Shown piece by piece: positions 15,219 through 24,169 of a DNA stretch of 64,000 nt (the first letter of the stretch is position 1; each line of letters opens with the position of its first letter). The position numbers and the translations under genes are program-made. The notes beneath the pieces were generated by a model. It was not told the origin of the DNA, searched no databases, and saw only the letters and a program-made list of their open reading frames with translations. The DNA comes from Blastococcus sp. CT_GayMR16 (lineage in GTDB: Bacteria > Actinomycetota > Actinomycetes > Mycobacteriales > Geodermatophilaceae): assembly GCF_004570875.1 (NCBI RefSeq), contig NZ_SPQK01000006.1, forward strand, positions 124,001 to 188,000. The letters run 5' to 3'.

Positions 15219-16703
15219 ATGAACCTGACCACCCTGCTCGAGATGATCGCCTCCGGCTTCGAGGACCGCGTCCTGCTGGGCCCGCGGGCATCCGGGGTCA
15301 CCGGCGGACGGCTGCGCGATCTGGCGCACCGCGGCGCCGGCGTCATCCAGGAGAGCGGCGCGACGGTGGTCGTCTTCCTGGGCGGCAACGGGCCGGCCCT
15401 CCCGATGGCGATGTTCGCCGCCTCGGTCGCGGGCCTGCCGTTCCTCCCGGTCAACTACCGCCTGGCCGACGAGCAGATCGAGGAGATCCTCTCCCGGCAC
15501 GAGGCCCCCTTCATCATCGCCGAGGACCCGGCGCGGGTGCACGAGTCGGCGATCAGCATCGACGAGTGGGTCACCCGCTGCACCGAGCACGAGCCGATCG
15601 CCGACCCGGCCGACCCCGACCTCGAGGACGTCGCCATCATCCTGATGACGAGCGGGACGACGGGGGCGCCCAAGAGCGCGCTGCTGCGGCACACGCACCT
15701 CACGTCCTACGTCGTCGGGTCGGTCGAGTTCGCCGGCAGCGAGGACACCGACGCGACGATCGTCAGCGTGCCGCCGTACCACATCGCGGCCGTGGCGAAC
15801 CTGCTGTCCAACCTCTACTCGGGCCGCCGGATCCTCTACCTCGACCGGTTCAGCGCCGAGGAGTGGCTGCGCATCGTGACCGACGAGGGCGTCACCCACG
15901 CCATGGTCGTGCCCACCATGCTGTCGCGGATCGTGGACCTGCTCGAGGCCACCGAGGCCCAGGGACCGAGCACGCTCCGGTCCATCTCCTACGGCGGCGC
16001 GAAGATCTCCGCCGGCGTCCTCCGGCGGGCCCTGCAGCGATTCCCGGAGGCCGGTTTCGTCAATGCCTACGGCCTGACCGAGACGGCGTCCTCGATCGCG
16101 GTCCTCGGGCCCGACGACCACCGGGCGGCACTGGAGTCCGACGACCCGGAGGTGCAGGCACGGCTGGGCTCGGTGGGCCGGGCACTGCCCAACGTGGTCA
16201 TCGAGGTCCGCGACGAGTTCGGCCAGCAGTGCCCTCCCGGCGTCGTGGGCGACCTCGTCGTCCGGGGCTCGCAGGTCGCCGGCGAGTATGCCGAGGCGGG
16301 CAGCCAGCTCGACGACGACGGCTGGTTCGTCACGCGGGACCGCGGCTACGCCGACAGCGAGGGCTTCCTGTTCATCCAGGGCCGGTCCGACGACACGATC
16401 ATCCGCGGCGGGGAGAACATCGCCCCGGCCGAGATCGAGCACGTCCTCGCCGAGCACGAGGCGGTCGTCGACGTCGCGGTCGCCGGCGTGCCGGACGAGG
16501 AGTGGGGCCAGCGGATCGCGGCCTTCGTCGTCGTCAAGACCGGGTCGACCGCCACCGCCGACGAGCTGCGCGAGTTCGTCCGTCAGCGGCTGCGGGGTTC
16601 GAAGACGCCCGACGTCATCTCGATCCTGCCCGAGCTGCCGCACACCCCGACCGGAAAGGTGCTGCGCCGGCAGTTGGTGGCCGACCTGCTCACCACTGCC
16701 TGA
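15219..16703 (+). CDS. Acyl-CoA ligase (class I adenylate-forming)
   Basis: The 494-residue enzyme shows the ANL motifs in order: TSGTTGAPK (144-152), NAYGLTETAS, TRDRGYADSEGF, GRSDDTIIRGGENIAPAEIE and PTGKVLRR with the catalytic Lys480. It activates a carboxylic acid to acyl-AMP and then acyl-CoA, the entry step for the beta-oxidation enzymes around it. The specificity pocket cannot be read without a structure. It is divergent from the fused acyl-CoA dehydrogenase and probably co-regulated through the palindrome at 15055-15073. GAGGACTGC precedes the ATG. Confidence 0.92.
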   Translation: MNLTTLLEMIASGFEDRVLLGPRASGVTGGRLRDLAHRGAGVIQESGATVVVFLGGNGPALPMAMFAASVAGLPFLPVNYRLADEQIEEILSRHEAPFIIAEDPARVHESAISIDEWVTRCTEHEPIADPADPDLEDVAIILMTSGTTGAPKSALLRHTHLTSYVVGSVEFAGSEDTDATIVSVPPYHIAAVANLLSNLYSGRRILYLDRFSAEEWLRIVTDEGVTHAMVVPTMLSRIVDLLEATEAQGPSTLRSISYGGAKISAGVLRRALQRFPEAGFVNAYGLTETASSIAVLGPDDHRAALESDDPEVQARLGSVGRALPNVVIEVRDEFGQQCPPGVVGDLVVRGSQVAGEYAEAGSQLDDDGWFVTRDRGYADSEGFLFIQGRSDDTIIRGGENIAPAEIEHVLAEHEAVVDVAVAGVPDEEWGQRIAAFVVVKTGSTATADELREFVRQRLRGSKTPDVISILPELPHTPTGKVLRRQLVADLLTTA

Positions 16704-16719
16704 GGGCTCTCGACAGACG

Positions 16720-16756
16720 AGAACCGCCGGCGCCCCGAGGGGGCGCCGGCGGTTCT
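16720..16756. terminator. Bidirectional hairpin terminator
   Basis: A perfect 17-bp stem (16720-16736 with 16740-16756, outer arm AGAACCGCC) with a 3-base loop lies between the convergent ligase and TetR genes. Confidence 0.8.
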
Positions 16757-16773
16757 GTCGTTCGTCGGTCGGG

Positions 16774-17520
16774 TCAGCCGGCGGGGACGGCGTCCTTGGC
16801 ACTCCGGGCGCGGGCGACGCACGGCTCGTCGGACTCCTCGTCGAGCAGGAGCCGGAGGCCGCGGATGCTGTTCTCCAGGCCGAACTCGAAGTCCTCGTCG
16901 CTGGTCATGGACATCGTGTGCGGCTGGGCCATCGCGGTGAGCACCGTCAGGCCGGGAGTGCTCGCGAACGCCTCGCTGGCCGACTCCGGCCGGCCGGAGG
17001 CCGACCAGCTGCGCTCGAGGAACAGGTGGCCGCGCGAGAAGACCGACAGCGCGCTGTAGGCGTACATCGCGGCGTCGGGCGTGAACCCGGCCTTCACGAG
17101 GACGTCGAGCACGAGATCGATGCGCTGCGCCGCGATCCGGGTGGCCTCCGGCGTGAGCGGGCCGGTGCGCATGACGATCAGGTCGCAGAGGAGCCCGTTG
17201 GTCCGGAACACCTCGCGGAACTGACAGAAGTACGTGCGGACGTAGTCGTCCCAGGGAAGGTTCGGGGAGAGGTCGAAGCTGCGGTCGAACTCCGCCATCG
17301 CCCGCTCGGTCATCGTGTCGAGCAGTTCTTCCTTGCTGCGGAAGTACCAGTAGATGCTCGTCACGCCGACGTCGAGCCGCTGCGCGAGGCGCGGCATGCT
17401 CAGGGCGTCCAGGGACTCCTCGGAGGCGAGCTCGTAGGCGCCGAGAAGGATCTCCTCAGCGCTGATCGAACCGCGCGCACGACGCTTGCGGGGCGAATTC
17501 TTGCGCGTTGGGGTCGACAC
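16774..17520 (-). CDS. TetR-family regulator
   Basis: The 248-residue protein begins with a basic tail (TRKNSPRKRRARG) and then a TetR helix-turn-helix near residues 25-70 (LSMPRLAQRLDVGVTSIYWY, FRSKEELLDTM). The C-terminal ligand domain is unlike its neighbours and cannot be assigned. The GTG at 17520 is supported by AGGAAGGAGG just upstream. It lies between the ligase and thiolase genes, so it is a candidate regulator of the shared palindrome, but nothing in the sequence proves which TetR binds it. Confidence 0.85.
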   Translation of the reverse strand: MSTPTRKNSPRKRRARGSISAEEILLGAYELASEESLDALSMPRLAQRLDVGVTSIYWYFRSKEELLDTMTERAMAEFDRSFDLSPNLPWDDYVRTYFCQFREVFRTNGLLCDLIVMRTGPLTPEATRIAAQRIDLVLDVLVKAGFTPDAAMYAYSALSVFSRGHLFLERSWSASGRPESASEAFASTPGLTVLTAMAQPHTMSMTSDEDFEFGLENSIRGLRLLLDEESDEPCVARARSAKDAVPAG

Positions 17521-17672
17521 GCCTGCCTCCTTCCTGAGAGCACGAGGCTCCAGGATAAGGGGCGAACCGGTTGGTCCGCCCGTACCGGGGCTTGTTCTCA
17601 CCCCTCGTGAGGGTTCGAGGCAGCCCCTCGGATACGCCCGGGGAACCGCGTCGTTCCGGGACGTCTACATCA

Positions 17673-18830
17673 TCAGGTACCGATCAGTTCCAAGATCGTG
17701 GCGTTGGCCATACCCCCGGCCTCGCACATCGTCTGCAGGCCGTACCGGGTCCCGGTCGCCTGCATCTGGTGGACGAGGGTGGTCATGAGGCGCGCGCCGG
17801 AGCCGCCCAGGGGGTGTCCGAGCGCGATCGCTCCGCCGCGCGGGTTGACCCGCTCGGAGTCGGCACCGGTCTCGGCGAGCCAGGCCAGCGGCACCGGCGC
17901 GAAGGCCTCGTTGATCTCGAAGGCCCCGATGTCACCGATGGACAGTCCGGCCCGGTCAAGCACCTTCCGCGTCGCCGGGATCGGGGCGCTCAGCATGATG
18001 ACCGGGTCGTCGCCGGCGACGACCGTGGTGTGGATGCGCACCAGTGGGCGCAGCCCCAGCTCGCGGGCCTTCTCCGACGTGGTCACCAGCAGGGCGGCCG
18101 AGCCGTCGGAGATCTGGCTCGCGTTCCCGGCGCTGATCACGCCGTCGGCCTTGAAGGGGGTCTTCAGCGAGGCCAGCTTCTCCAGCGTCCCGCCGGGGCG
18201 GATGCCCTCGTCGGCGACGACCGTGCCGTCGTCCGTGGTGACCGGGGTGATCTCGGCGTCGAAGGCGCCGTCGGCCTGGGCCTTGGCGGCCTTCTCGTGT
18301 GACCGGAGCGAGTACTCGTCGAGCTGGGTCCGGGAGAGGCCCCAGCGCTCGGCCATCATCTCCGCGCCGATGCCCTGGTTGGGCCGGATGCCGTCGTAGC
18401 GCTCCAGGAAGCGGGGACTGAACGGCTCGCCGAGGGCGCCGTCGCCGATGGAGGAGCCCATCGGCACGCGGCTCATCGACTCGACCCCGCCGGCGACGAT
18501 GACGTCGGCCTGGCCGCTGACGACCGTCGCGGCGGCGAACGCCACCGCCTGCTGGGAGGACCCGCACTGCCGGTCGATGCTGGTGCCGGGGACCGACTCG
18601 GGCCATCCCGCGGCCAGCACGGCGTTCCGGGCGACGTTGTAGGTCTGCTCACCGGCCTGGGTCACGCAGCCCCAGTACACGTCGTCGACGACCGCCGGAT
18701 CGATGCCCGAGCGCTCGATCAGCGCCGCCAGGACGGAGGCGGAGAGGTCCACCGCGTGCAGTCCCGACAGCCCCCCGCTCCGCTTGCCGACGGGGGATCG
18801 CACTGCCTGGCAGATCACGGCGTCTCGCAT
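17673..18830 (-). CDS. Thiolase (acetyl-CoA acyltransferase)
   Basis: The 385-residue enzyme has both thiolase cysteines, Cys89 in SIDRQCGSSQQA and Cys369 in TMCEAGGMANA, and His339 in GGAIALGHPLGGSGAR. It cleaves 3-ketoacyl-CoA in the last step of beta-oxidation, or runs the reverse condensation. The length is typical. The shared palindrome lies 38 bp before the start codon, consistent with control together with the acyl-CoA dehydrogenases. GAGGAGT precedes the ATG. Confidence 0.93.
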   Translation of the reverse strand: MRDAVICQAVRSPVGKRSGGLSGLHAVDLSASVLAALIERSGIDPAVVDDVYWGCVTQAGEQTYNVARNAVLAAGWPESVPGTSIDRQCGSSQQAVAFAAATVVSGQADVIVAGGVESMSRVPMGSSIGDGALGEPFSPRFLERYDGIRPNQGIGAEMMAERWGLSRTQLDEYSLRSHEKAAKAQADGAFDAEITPVTTDDGTVVADEGIRPGGTLEKLASLKTPFKADGVISAGNASQISDGSAALLVTTSEKARELGLRPLVRIHTTVVAGDDPVIMLSAPIPATRKVLDRAGLSIGDIGAFEINEAFAPVPLAWLAETGADSERVNPRGGAIALGHPLGGSGARLMTTLVHQMQATGTRYGLQTMCEAGGMANATILELIGT

Positions 18831-18867
18831 GTACCACTCCTCGGGTCCGGGAGGACTTCCTGCACCG

Positions 18868-18886
18868 TACCGAGTTCCTTACGGTA
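18868..18886. promoter_or_regulatory. Operator candidate, shared palindrome site 3
   Basis: TACCGAGTT-C-CTTACGGTA has a perfect right half and the outer TACCG of the left half. It lies 38 bp upstream of the thiolase start, in the gap that also precedes a TetR gene. Confidence 0.5.
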
Positions 18887-18960
18887 TGGATACTCCGCTG
18901 TCCCTCCTATCTCCGGGCGCCGCCCTTCCGGCCCCCTCCCGCCGGGTATCCGGCAGCAGT

Positions 18961-18989
18961 TTCATCACTGCAGGGGGAGCCACTACACT
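18961..18989 (+). promoter_or_regulatory. Possible promoter of the TetR gene at 19084
   Basis: TTCATC (18961-18966) and TACACT (18984-18989) are 17 bp apart, giving a leader of about 90 nt. The -35 match is weak. Confidence 0.3.
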
Positions 18990-19083
18990 CGCGAACCCAC
19001 CTCGGTGGCCGGCCGGCCACCGGAACCGCGGCTCGGGGCGCCACCAACCCGGGTGGCGACAGGACCCGCGGAGGGAGCCCGTC

Positions 19084-19764
19084 GTGACTGTCGCACCCCG
19101 CAGGTCGGCGCCCGCGTCCCCGGAGAGCCGGGCCGCACCCACGGGTCCCCTCAGCGTGGCCGAGATCGTCGAGACCGGCCTGCGGATGGGCGTCCGCGAC
19201 GGCTTCGAGACCCTCAGCATGCGCACGCTGGCCCGCGAGCTGAACGTGTCGACGATGGCGCTCTACCACCACGTCCCCAACAAGGGCGGCCTGATGGTCC
19301 TGCTGGTCGACGCCGTGCTGGCGGGGATTCCCGTCCCGCCGCCGGACTACGGGGACTGGACCGAGCGGTTGCGCGAGCTCAACGAGCGCAGCAACGAGGT
19401 GCTGAGCAGCTTTCCCGGCCTGGACCGGGTGATGTTCGACATCCCGCCGACGCCCGAGGGCTGGCGGCTGATGAACGGCTACGTGCAGATCCTGCTGGAC
19501 GCGGGGTTCCCGGAGCGGGAAGCGGCCCTGGCCTTCAGCGTCGTGCACTCCTACGGACTCGGGCGCGCGACGATGGAGCGCGAACTGCGGCGCAGCCGTC
19601 GTCCGGACGACGCCCCCGATCTACCTGCCCTCGACCAGCTCAGCCGGCACTGGGCGAGCATGCACCGCCCCGCGGCCCGGGGTTTCGCGATGGACGTGAT
19701 CGTGGCCGGTCTCCGGTCGATGCTGGACGACTGCGAAGCGCCGGACCGGCCGCGGCGTCCCTAG
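19084..19764 (+). CDS. TetR-family regulator
   Basis: The 226-residue protein has a TetR helix-turn-helix (LSMRTLARELNVSTMALYHHV) at about residues 45-65, followed by PNKGGLMVLLVDAVLAG. The long C-terminal domain resembles the TetR-like ligand domains often seen in actinobacteria. The GTG at 19084 is preceded by GGAGGGAGC. It is divergent from the thiolase and immediately upstream of the palindrome-controlled hypothetical/LLM genes, so it is a strong positional candidate for the regulator of the shared palindrome (inference). Confidence 0.82.
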   Translation: MTVAPRRSAPASPESRAAPTGPLSVAEIVETGLRMGVRDGFETLSMRTLARELNVSTMALYHHVPNKGGLMVLLVDAVLAGIPVPPPDYGDWTERLRELNERSNEVLSSFPGLDRVMFDIPPTPEGWRLMNGYVQILLDAGFPEREAALAFSVVHSYGLGRATMERELRRSRRPDDAPDLPALDQLSRHWASMHRPAARGFAMDVIVAGLRSMLDDCEAPDRPRRP

Positions 19765-19788
19765 CGCGGACGGGGTGTTGCGGCGGTA

Positions 19789-19807
19789 TATCGTCAGCCT
19801 TACGACA
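19789..19807. promoter_or_regulatory. Operator candidate, shared palindrome site 4
   Basis: TATCGTCAG-C-CTTACGACA matches 14 of 18 consensus positions on both sides. It lies between the TetR stop and the small hypothetical gene. Confidence 0.5.
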
Positions 19808-19905
19808 AGAGGGTTCCGTCACCGTCGCCGATTGACACGGCGGGGTGGCGGCCCGACGATCCGGCCTCGGGGCCGATCGGCACCGTTGAAGCATGAGGAG
19901 GGCTC

Positions 19906-20202
19906 GTGAGCCTGAAAGTCGGCAGCCGGTTGCGGACGCCCACGTCCACCGCGGAGGTCATCGTCGTGAAGGCGGCAGCCACCGACGGTGAGCTGCAGTG
20001 CGCCGGCGGCGCGATGACCACCGAGGACGTCACCGTCGAGGACCAGGGTGGGAGCGGTTCCCCGATCCTGCTCGGCAAGCGCTACACCGACACCGACAGC
20101 GGCCTCGAGTTGCTGGCGACGAAGCCGGGCGCCGGCCCCTTGGTGTTCGACGGCCGTGAGCTCGGCATCAAGTCGGCCGCCACGCTCCCCGCGTCCGACT
20201 GA
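19906..20202 (+). CDS. Small hypothetical protein (98 aa)
   Basis: I do not recognise this protein. It begins MSLKVGSRLRTPTSTAEVIV and has alternating beta-like hydrophobic stretches (AEVIVVKAA, SGLELLATK), one Cys, no membrane helix and no signal peptide. The GTG start follows AGGAGGG, a good ribosome site. It sits under the shared palindrome, between a TetR gene and an LLM oxidoreductase on the same strand, so a role in the same catabolic response is likely but its activity is unknown. It could be a small cupin-like or accessory binding protein; that is only a guess from the beta pattern. Confidence 0.65.
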   Translation: MSLKVGSRLRTPTSTAEVIVVKAAATDGELQCAGGAMTTEDVTVEDQGGSGSPILLGKRYTDTDSGLELLATKPGAGPLVFDGRELGIKSAATLPASD

Positions 20203-20328
20203 CCGGCCCCGCGGCCACCCCGTCAGCCCTCGGCTGACGGGCGCCGCGACGGCACGAGCGTCACCGGCCTCCTCGCCGAGGTGGGCCGCCATCGTCTCCG
20301 GCACTGCGGCCGGGATCGAGGAGAGCAC

Positions 20329-21381
20329 ATGCGCATCGGCATGCCCATGTCCTACAGCGGGGACTTCGCCGAGACGGCCGGGGTGATCGCCGAGTACGAG
20401 GCGGCGGGGCTCGACATCGTCTTCGTCACCGAGGCGTACTCCTTCGACTCGGTCAGCCAGCTCGGTTACCTGGCCGCCCGGACGACGACGCTGGAGATCG
20501 CGTCGGCCATCTTCAACATCTACTCGCGGTCGCCCGCGCTGCTGGCCATGACCGCCGCCGGCCTCGACTACGTGTCCGGCGGCCGCTTCACGCTGGGGAT
20601 CGGCGCGTCCGGCCCGCAGGTCGTCGAGGGCTTCCACGGGGTTCCCTACACCGCGCCCCTGGCCCGCACCCGTGAGGTCGTCGACATCTGCCGCACGGTG
20701 TGGCGGCGCGAACCGCTCGAGCACGACGGGCCGCAGATCCAGATCCCGCTCAGCCCCGAGCGCGGCGGCGGCGGGCTCGGCAAGCCGCTCAAGCTCATCA
20801 ACAGGCCGGTGCGTCCGCGGATCCCGATGCTGCTCGCCGCGCTGGGCCCGAAGAACGTCGCGCTGGCCGCGGAGCTCTTCGAGGCCTGGGAGCCGATCTT
20901 CTACTACCCCGAGGGCAGCGCCGAGGCGTTCGGCAAGGCACTGGAGGACGGGAACGCGAAGCGCGACCCCGAGCTGGGGCCGCTGCAGATCGTCGCCGAC
21001 ACCAACGTGCTGGTCACCGACGACCCGGACGAGGAGGCGCGCGGCCTGCAGAAGGTCCGCGAGCACCTCGCGCTCTACGTCGGCGGCATGGGGGCCAAGG
21101 GCAAGAACTTCTACAACGACCTGGCCGTCCGCTACGGGTTCCCGGAGGAGGCGGCCGCCGTCCAGGACCTGTTCCTCGGCGGGCAGCGGGCCGAGGCCGC
21201 CGCCGCCCTGCCCGACGAGCTGGTCCGTGGGGTGTCGCTGGTCGGGCCGCGCTCCTACGTGGCCGAGCGGGTGGCGGCGTTCGCCGCCTCCGGGGTGACC
21301 ACGGTCAACGCCGCGCCGCTGGGGGAGGACCACGCCACCCGGCTCCGCTCGGTCGCGACCCTCAAGGAGCTCGTCGCCTGA
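20329..21381 (+). CDS. LLM-class F420-dependent oxidoreductase
   Basis: The 350-residue luciferase-like TIM barrel contains FTLGIGASGPQVVEGFHGV, typical of F420-dependent LLM enzymes, and AGLDIVFVTEAYSFDSVS near the N-terminus. It probably oxidises or reduces a catabolic intermediate with F420 (or FMN) in the cytoplasm. Close relatives are often annotated only at family level, so the substrate is unknown. I chose the ATG at 20329, preceded by GAGGAGA; an upstream in-frame GTG adds a non-conserved tail. Its stop is 3 bp from the convergent amidohydrolase stop. Confidence 0.87.
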   Translation: MRIGMPMSYSGDFAETAGVIAEYEAAGLDIVFVTEAYSFDSVSQLGYLAARTTTLEIASAIFNIYSRSPALLAMTAAGLDYVSGGRFTLGIGASGPQVVEGFHGVPYTAPLARTREVVDICRTVWRREPLEHDGPQIQIPLSPERGGGGLGKPLKLINRPVRPRIPMLLAALGPKNVALAAELFEAWEPIFYYPEGSAEAFGKALEDGNAKRDPELGPLQIVADTNVLVTDDPDEEARGLQKVREHLALYVGGMGAKGKNFYNDLAVRYGFPEEAAAVQDLFLGGQRAEAAAALPDELVRGVSLVGPRSYVAERVAAFAASGVTTVNAAPLGEDHATRLRSVATLKELVA

Positions 21382-21384
21382 CCG

Positions 21385-22785
21385 TCAGGTGCCCGACCGC
21401 AGCCGGCCGCCGATGAGCACCGCGCGCACGGCTCCGGCGTCCGGCCCGGCGAGGACGGTGCTCGACGGGCGGTCCAGCAGCACCACGTCTGCGACGGCCC
21501 CGGTCCGGATCCTCCGGGGAGTGCCCGGAGCGGCGGGGTCGGCCAGGTAGGCGGCCAGCGCCTGGCGAGGGTCGAGGCGCTCGTCCCCGGCGACCACCCG
21601 TCCCGCGGCCGTCCTCCTCGTCACGGCGGCCTCGATGACCGCCCAGGGGTCCAGCGGACCGTAGGGGGCGTCGCTCGACAGCGCGAGGGGCACACCGGCG
21701 GACAGCAGGCTGCGGCAGCGGTACAGGTCGCGGTGCTCGTCCTCGGGGACGCCGTCCAGGTAGTCCTCGCCCCGGTGGGCCAGGAAGCCGGGCTGCGTGA
21801 CGACGGTCAGCCCGCGGCGGGCGAGGTCGGGCACCAGTTCCTCCGGCACGAGCGCGGCGTGCTCGATGCGGTCGCCCGAAAGCGGGCCCGCGACGTCGAG
21901 GGCGGCCAGCAGCAGCACGAGGGCCGCGCGCGTGACGCAGTGGACGGCGACCGGGCGGCCGGCGGCGTGGGCCCCGGCGATCCGGGCGGCGAGGTCGTCC
22001 AGGCCGGGCAGGGCGGAGTCGGCGATCACGATCTTGTACGGGCCGACGCTCGCGCCGGGGACTCCGGGAGCGGGCTGGTCCAGGGGTACGCCGAGGAACT
22101 GGACCCGCTGCGGCAGCGCGCCGCTCTTCATCGCGTCCGTCACGGCCGCCAGCGCCTCGGGCGCCAGGTCCGGCGTCGCATCGGTGACGGCCGTGATGCC
22201 GAGCCGGGTGAGCCGGTCGCCGACCGCCCTCAGGTCGGGCGGCGGGTCCTGGGGGAGCAGCCGGCGGAGCTCGGCGTCGGACCGCCACAGCCGGCCGGTG
22301 GGCCGGCCCGCGCCGTCGCGCTCGATCCCGGGGGCGTCCGTCCCGGCCAGCCGCAGCCACTCGATCGCCGCGCTGTTGAGCATCCACAGTGCTCCGCTGC
22401 GGTGCTGCATGCGCACCGGACGGACCGCGTGGAGTCGGTCCAGGGCGGTCGCGTCCAGGTCTCCGGCCACGGTCTCGATGTAGCCGACCCCGCGCACCCA
22501 CCCGGACGGGTCCGCGGCCGCCGCGCCGAGTGCCGCCGCGAGTGCCGCCCGGTCGTCGACCGCGGGAGGGCCGCAGAGCACCGAGCGGTCGGCCGCGGCG
22601 AGCGCCAGCAGGTGCAGGTGGGCGTCCCAGAGGCCGGGGAGCGCGGCGCCGCCCCGGCAGTCCAGTTCGTCCTCGCCTCGCCGGTCCAGCGACGGACCGA
22701 TCTCGGCGATCCGGCCGTCGCGCAGCCGCAGGTCGACGCCCGCCCGCCCGTCGACCTCGGCGTTCCGGAGCAGCACGCCGGTCAC
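21385..22785 (-). CDS. Amidohydrolase family protein (YtcJ-like)
   Basis: The 466-residue protein has the amidohydrolase barrel signatures: DAHLHLL with His56/His58, VAVHCVTRAAL, GDRIEHAALV and LSSDAPYGPLDPW carrying the late metal-binding Asp. It should hydrolyse an amide, lactone or related bond with a metal centre. The GTG start overlaps the stop of the preceding CoA-transferase gene (GTGA), so the two are co-translated. The link to a CoA-transferase suggests a ring or amide opening step, but this is inference. Confidence 0.82.
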   Translation of the reverse strand: MTGVLLRNAEVDGRAGVDLRLRDGRIAEIGPSLDRRGEDELDCRGGAALPGLWDAHLHLLALAAADRSVLCGPPAVDDRAALAAALGAAAADPSGWVRGVGYIETVAGDLDATALDRLHAVRPVRMQHRSGALWMLNSAAIEWLRLAGTDAPGIERDGAGRPTGRLWRSDAELRRLLPQDPPPDLRAVGDRLTRLGITAVTDATPDLAPEALAAVTDAMKSGALPQRVQFLGVPLDQPAPGVPGASVGPYKIVIADSALPGLDDLAARIAGAHAAGRPVAVHCVTRAALVLLLAALDVAGPLSGDRIEHAALVPEELVPDLARRGLTVVTQPGFLAHRGEDYLDGVPEDEHRDLYRCRSLLSAGVPLALSSDAPYGPLDPWAVIEAAVTRRTAAGRVVAGDERLDPRQALAAYLADPAAPGTPRRIRTGAVADVVLLDRPSSTVLAGPDAGAVRAVLIGGRLRSGT

Positions 22786-24065
22786 GGCAGCGGGATGCCG
22801 AGCTCGCCGAGCACCTCGGCGGTGTGCGCACCGGCCGCCGGCGCCGTCCCCGCCACGGTCCGCCCACGGGGACGGGCGACGGGAACCTGTCCGGCGTCGG
22901 TCTCGAGCACCCAGCCCGAGGCGGACGCCTCCGCGGCCCGGGGAGCCTGCTCGGGCCCGTCGGGCAGCGTGGCCGCCACGACGTCGGCCATCGCGACGTC
23001 CCAGAGGACGCCCGAACCGTCCGCGGGCGCGGTGAGGGCGAGCGCGGCGGCGGTCAGGCCGGTGAGCGGATCGGCCAGCGCGTCACCGCAGAAGAGGGGC
23101 GCTCCGACGTCGTCCGCGACGACGAGCCCGGCGCCGGCCGCGACGTCGTCGCCGAACCCGACACGGGCTGAGTCCCGACCGGCGGCCGTGATGGAGATCC
23201 AGGTCGTCCCGTCGGCGACGGCGGCGGCCGCGTCGAGCCCGAACCCGGCGAGGGCGCGGGGCCGCGACGCCTCGATCACGATGTCGGCGGCCGCCACCAG
23301 CGCGGCCAGCGCGCGGCGCTCGGCAGGCAGCTCGGGATCGAGCACCACCGACCGGTGCCCCGCGTGCAGGAGCCGGTAGAACGCGGGGTCGCCCCGCCGG
23401 GCGCCGTCCGGACGGGACGGGGTCTCCACCTTGACCACCCGGGCGCCGGCGAGGCCGAGCAGCGCGGCGCACAGCGGTCCGGCCCACAGCGCGCTGAAGT
23501 CGACGACGAGCAGGCCGTCGACCGATCGCGGGGGGTGGGCCGGGAACGGCGGGGGAGGAGGGGGCCGGTGCACGGGTGCGGCCGCGATGCCGAGCAGCTG
23601 AGCCCGCTCGGCCAGGTCGCTCCCCGGGTGGACCCGGAGCCAGTCGGCGACGCCGGGCCAGGGGTCGGCGCCGAGTTCCGCGCTGACCAGAGCGCTGAGC
23701 AGCTGGGGATCCACGTCGCGCGCGCAGGACACGGCCGCCCAGCCGTCCGCGGTGGGGAGCAGTCGGCAGCTCCCGCCGGGGGAGACGGGGCCGCGCCGGA
23801 CGTGGCCGGTGAAGGCGGCCCGCTCGGCGAGGAGGGCCGGCCCGTCGACGGACACCGGGCAGCGGGTCCCCGCCGTCGCCGCGGCGATCGCGTGGGCGAG
23901 CTCGCGGGCCCGGGTCGCGCCATGACCGGGCGGCACCAGCGGGGGTCCGTCGGGGCGGCCGGTGAGGTGGACGACGCCGCTGCGTGCCCAGTCGGCTGCC
24001 GCGTCGGCGTCCGCGAGGGAGCGGCCGAGTGCGGCGCTGGACGGACTCGGCACGCCGCCGACCAT
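22782..24065 (-). CDS. CaiB/BaiF-like CoA-transferase with permuted domain order
   Basis: The 427-residue protein has class III CoA-transferase segments in an unusual order. VVDFSALWAGPLCAALLGLA and RVVKVETPSRPDGARRGDP, normally at the N-terminus, start near residue 190 after a run of six prolines. The small-domain pattern (LLPTADGWAAVSCARDVDP ... LGIAAAPV), normally near the C-terminus, is at about 95-170. It probably moves CoA between acids. The ATG at 24065 follows AGGAGGAGG and is clearly better than an upstream start. It is divergent from the enoyl-CoA hydratase with a half-site of the shared palindrome between them. Confidence 0.75.
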   Translation of the reverse strand: MVGGVPSPSSAALGRSLADADAAADWARSGVVHLTGRPDGPPLVPPGHGATRARELAHAIAAATAGTRCPVSVDGPALLAERAAFTGHVRRGPVSPGGSCRLLPTADGWAAVSCARDVDPQLLSALVSAELGADPWPGVADWLRVHPGSDLAERAQLLGIAAAPVHRPPPPPPFPAHPPRSVDGLLVVDFSALWAGPLCAALLGLAGARVVKVETPSRPDGARRGDPAFYRLLHAGHRSVVLDPELPAERRALAALVAAADIVIEASRPRALAGFGLDAAAAVADGTTWISITAAGRDSARVGFGDDVAAGAGLVVADDVGAPLFCGDALADPLTGLTAAALALTAPADGSGVLWDVAMADVVAATLPDGPEQAPRAAEASASGWVLETDAGQVPVARPRGRTVAGTAPAAGAHTAEVLGELGIPLP

Positions 24066-24126
24066 ACGTTTTCCTCCTCCTGCGGGCGGGCGTCGATCGC
24101 GTCCTTGACCGGGGAAGCGGCCGCTC

Positions 24127-24135
24127 CTTACGGTA
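24127..24135. promoter_or_regulatory. Half-site of the shared palindrome (site 5)
   Basis: CTTACGGTA is a perfect half-site followed by ACTGTC; the left half is absent. It lies in the divergent gap between the CoA-transferase and enoyl-CoA hydratase genes. Confidence 0.4.
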
Positions 24136-24169
24136 ACTGTCAAAACGTCAATTCCAATGAGGGGATCCC

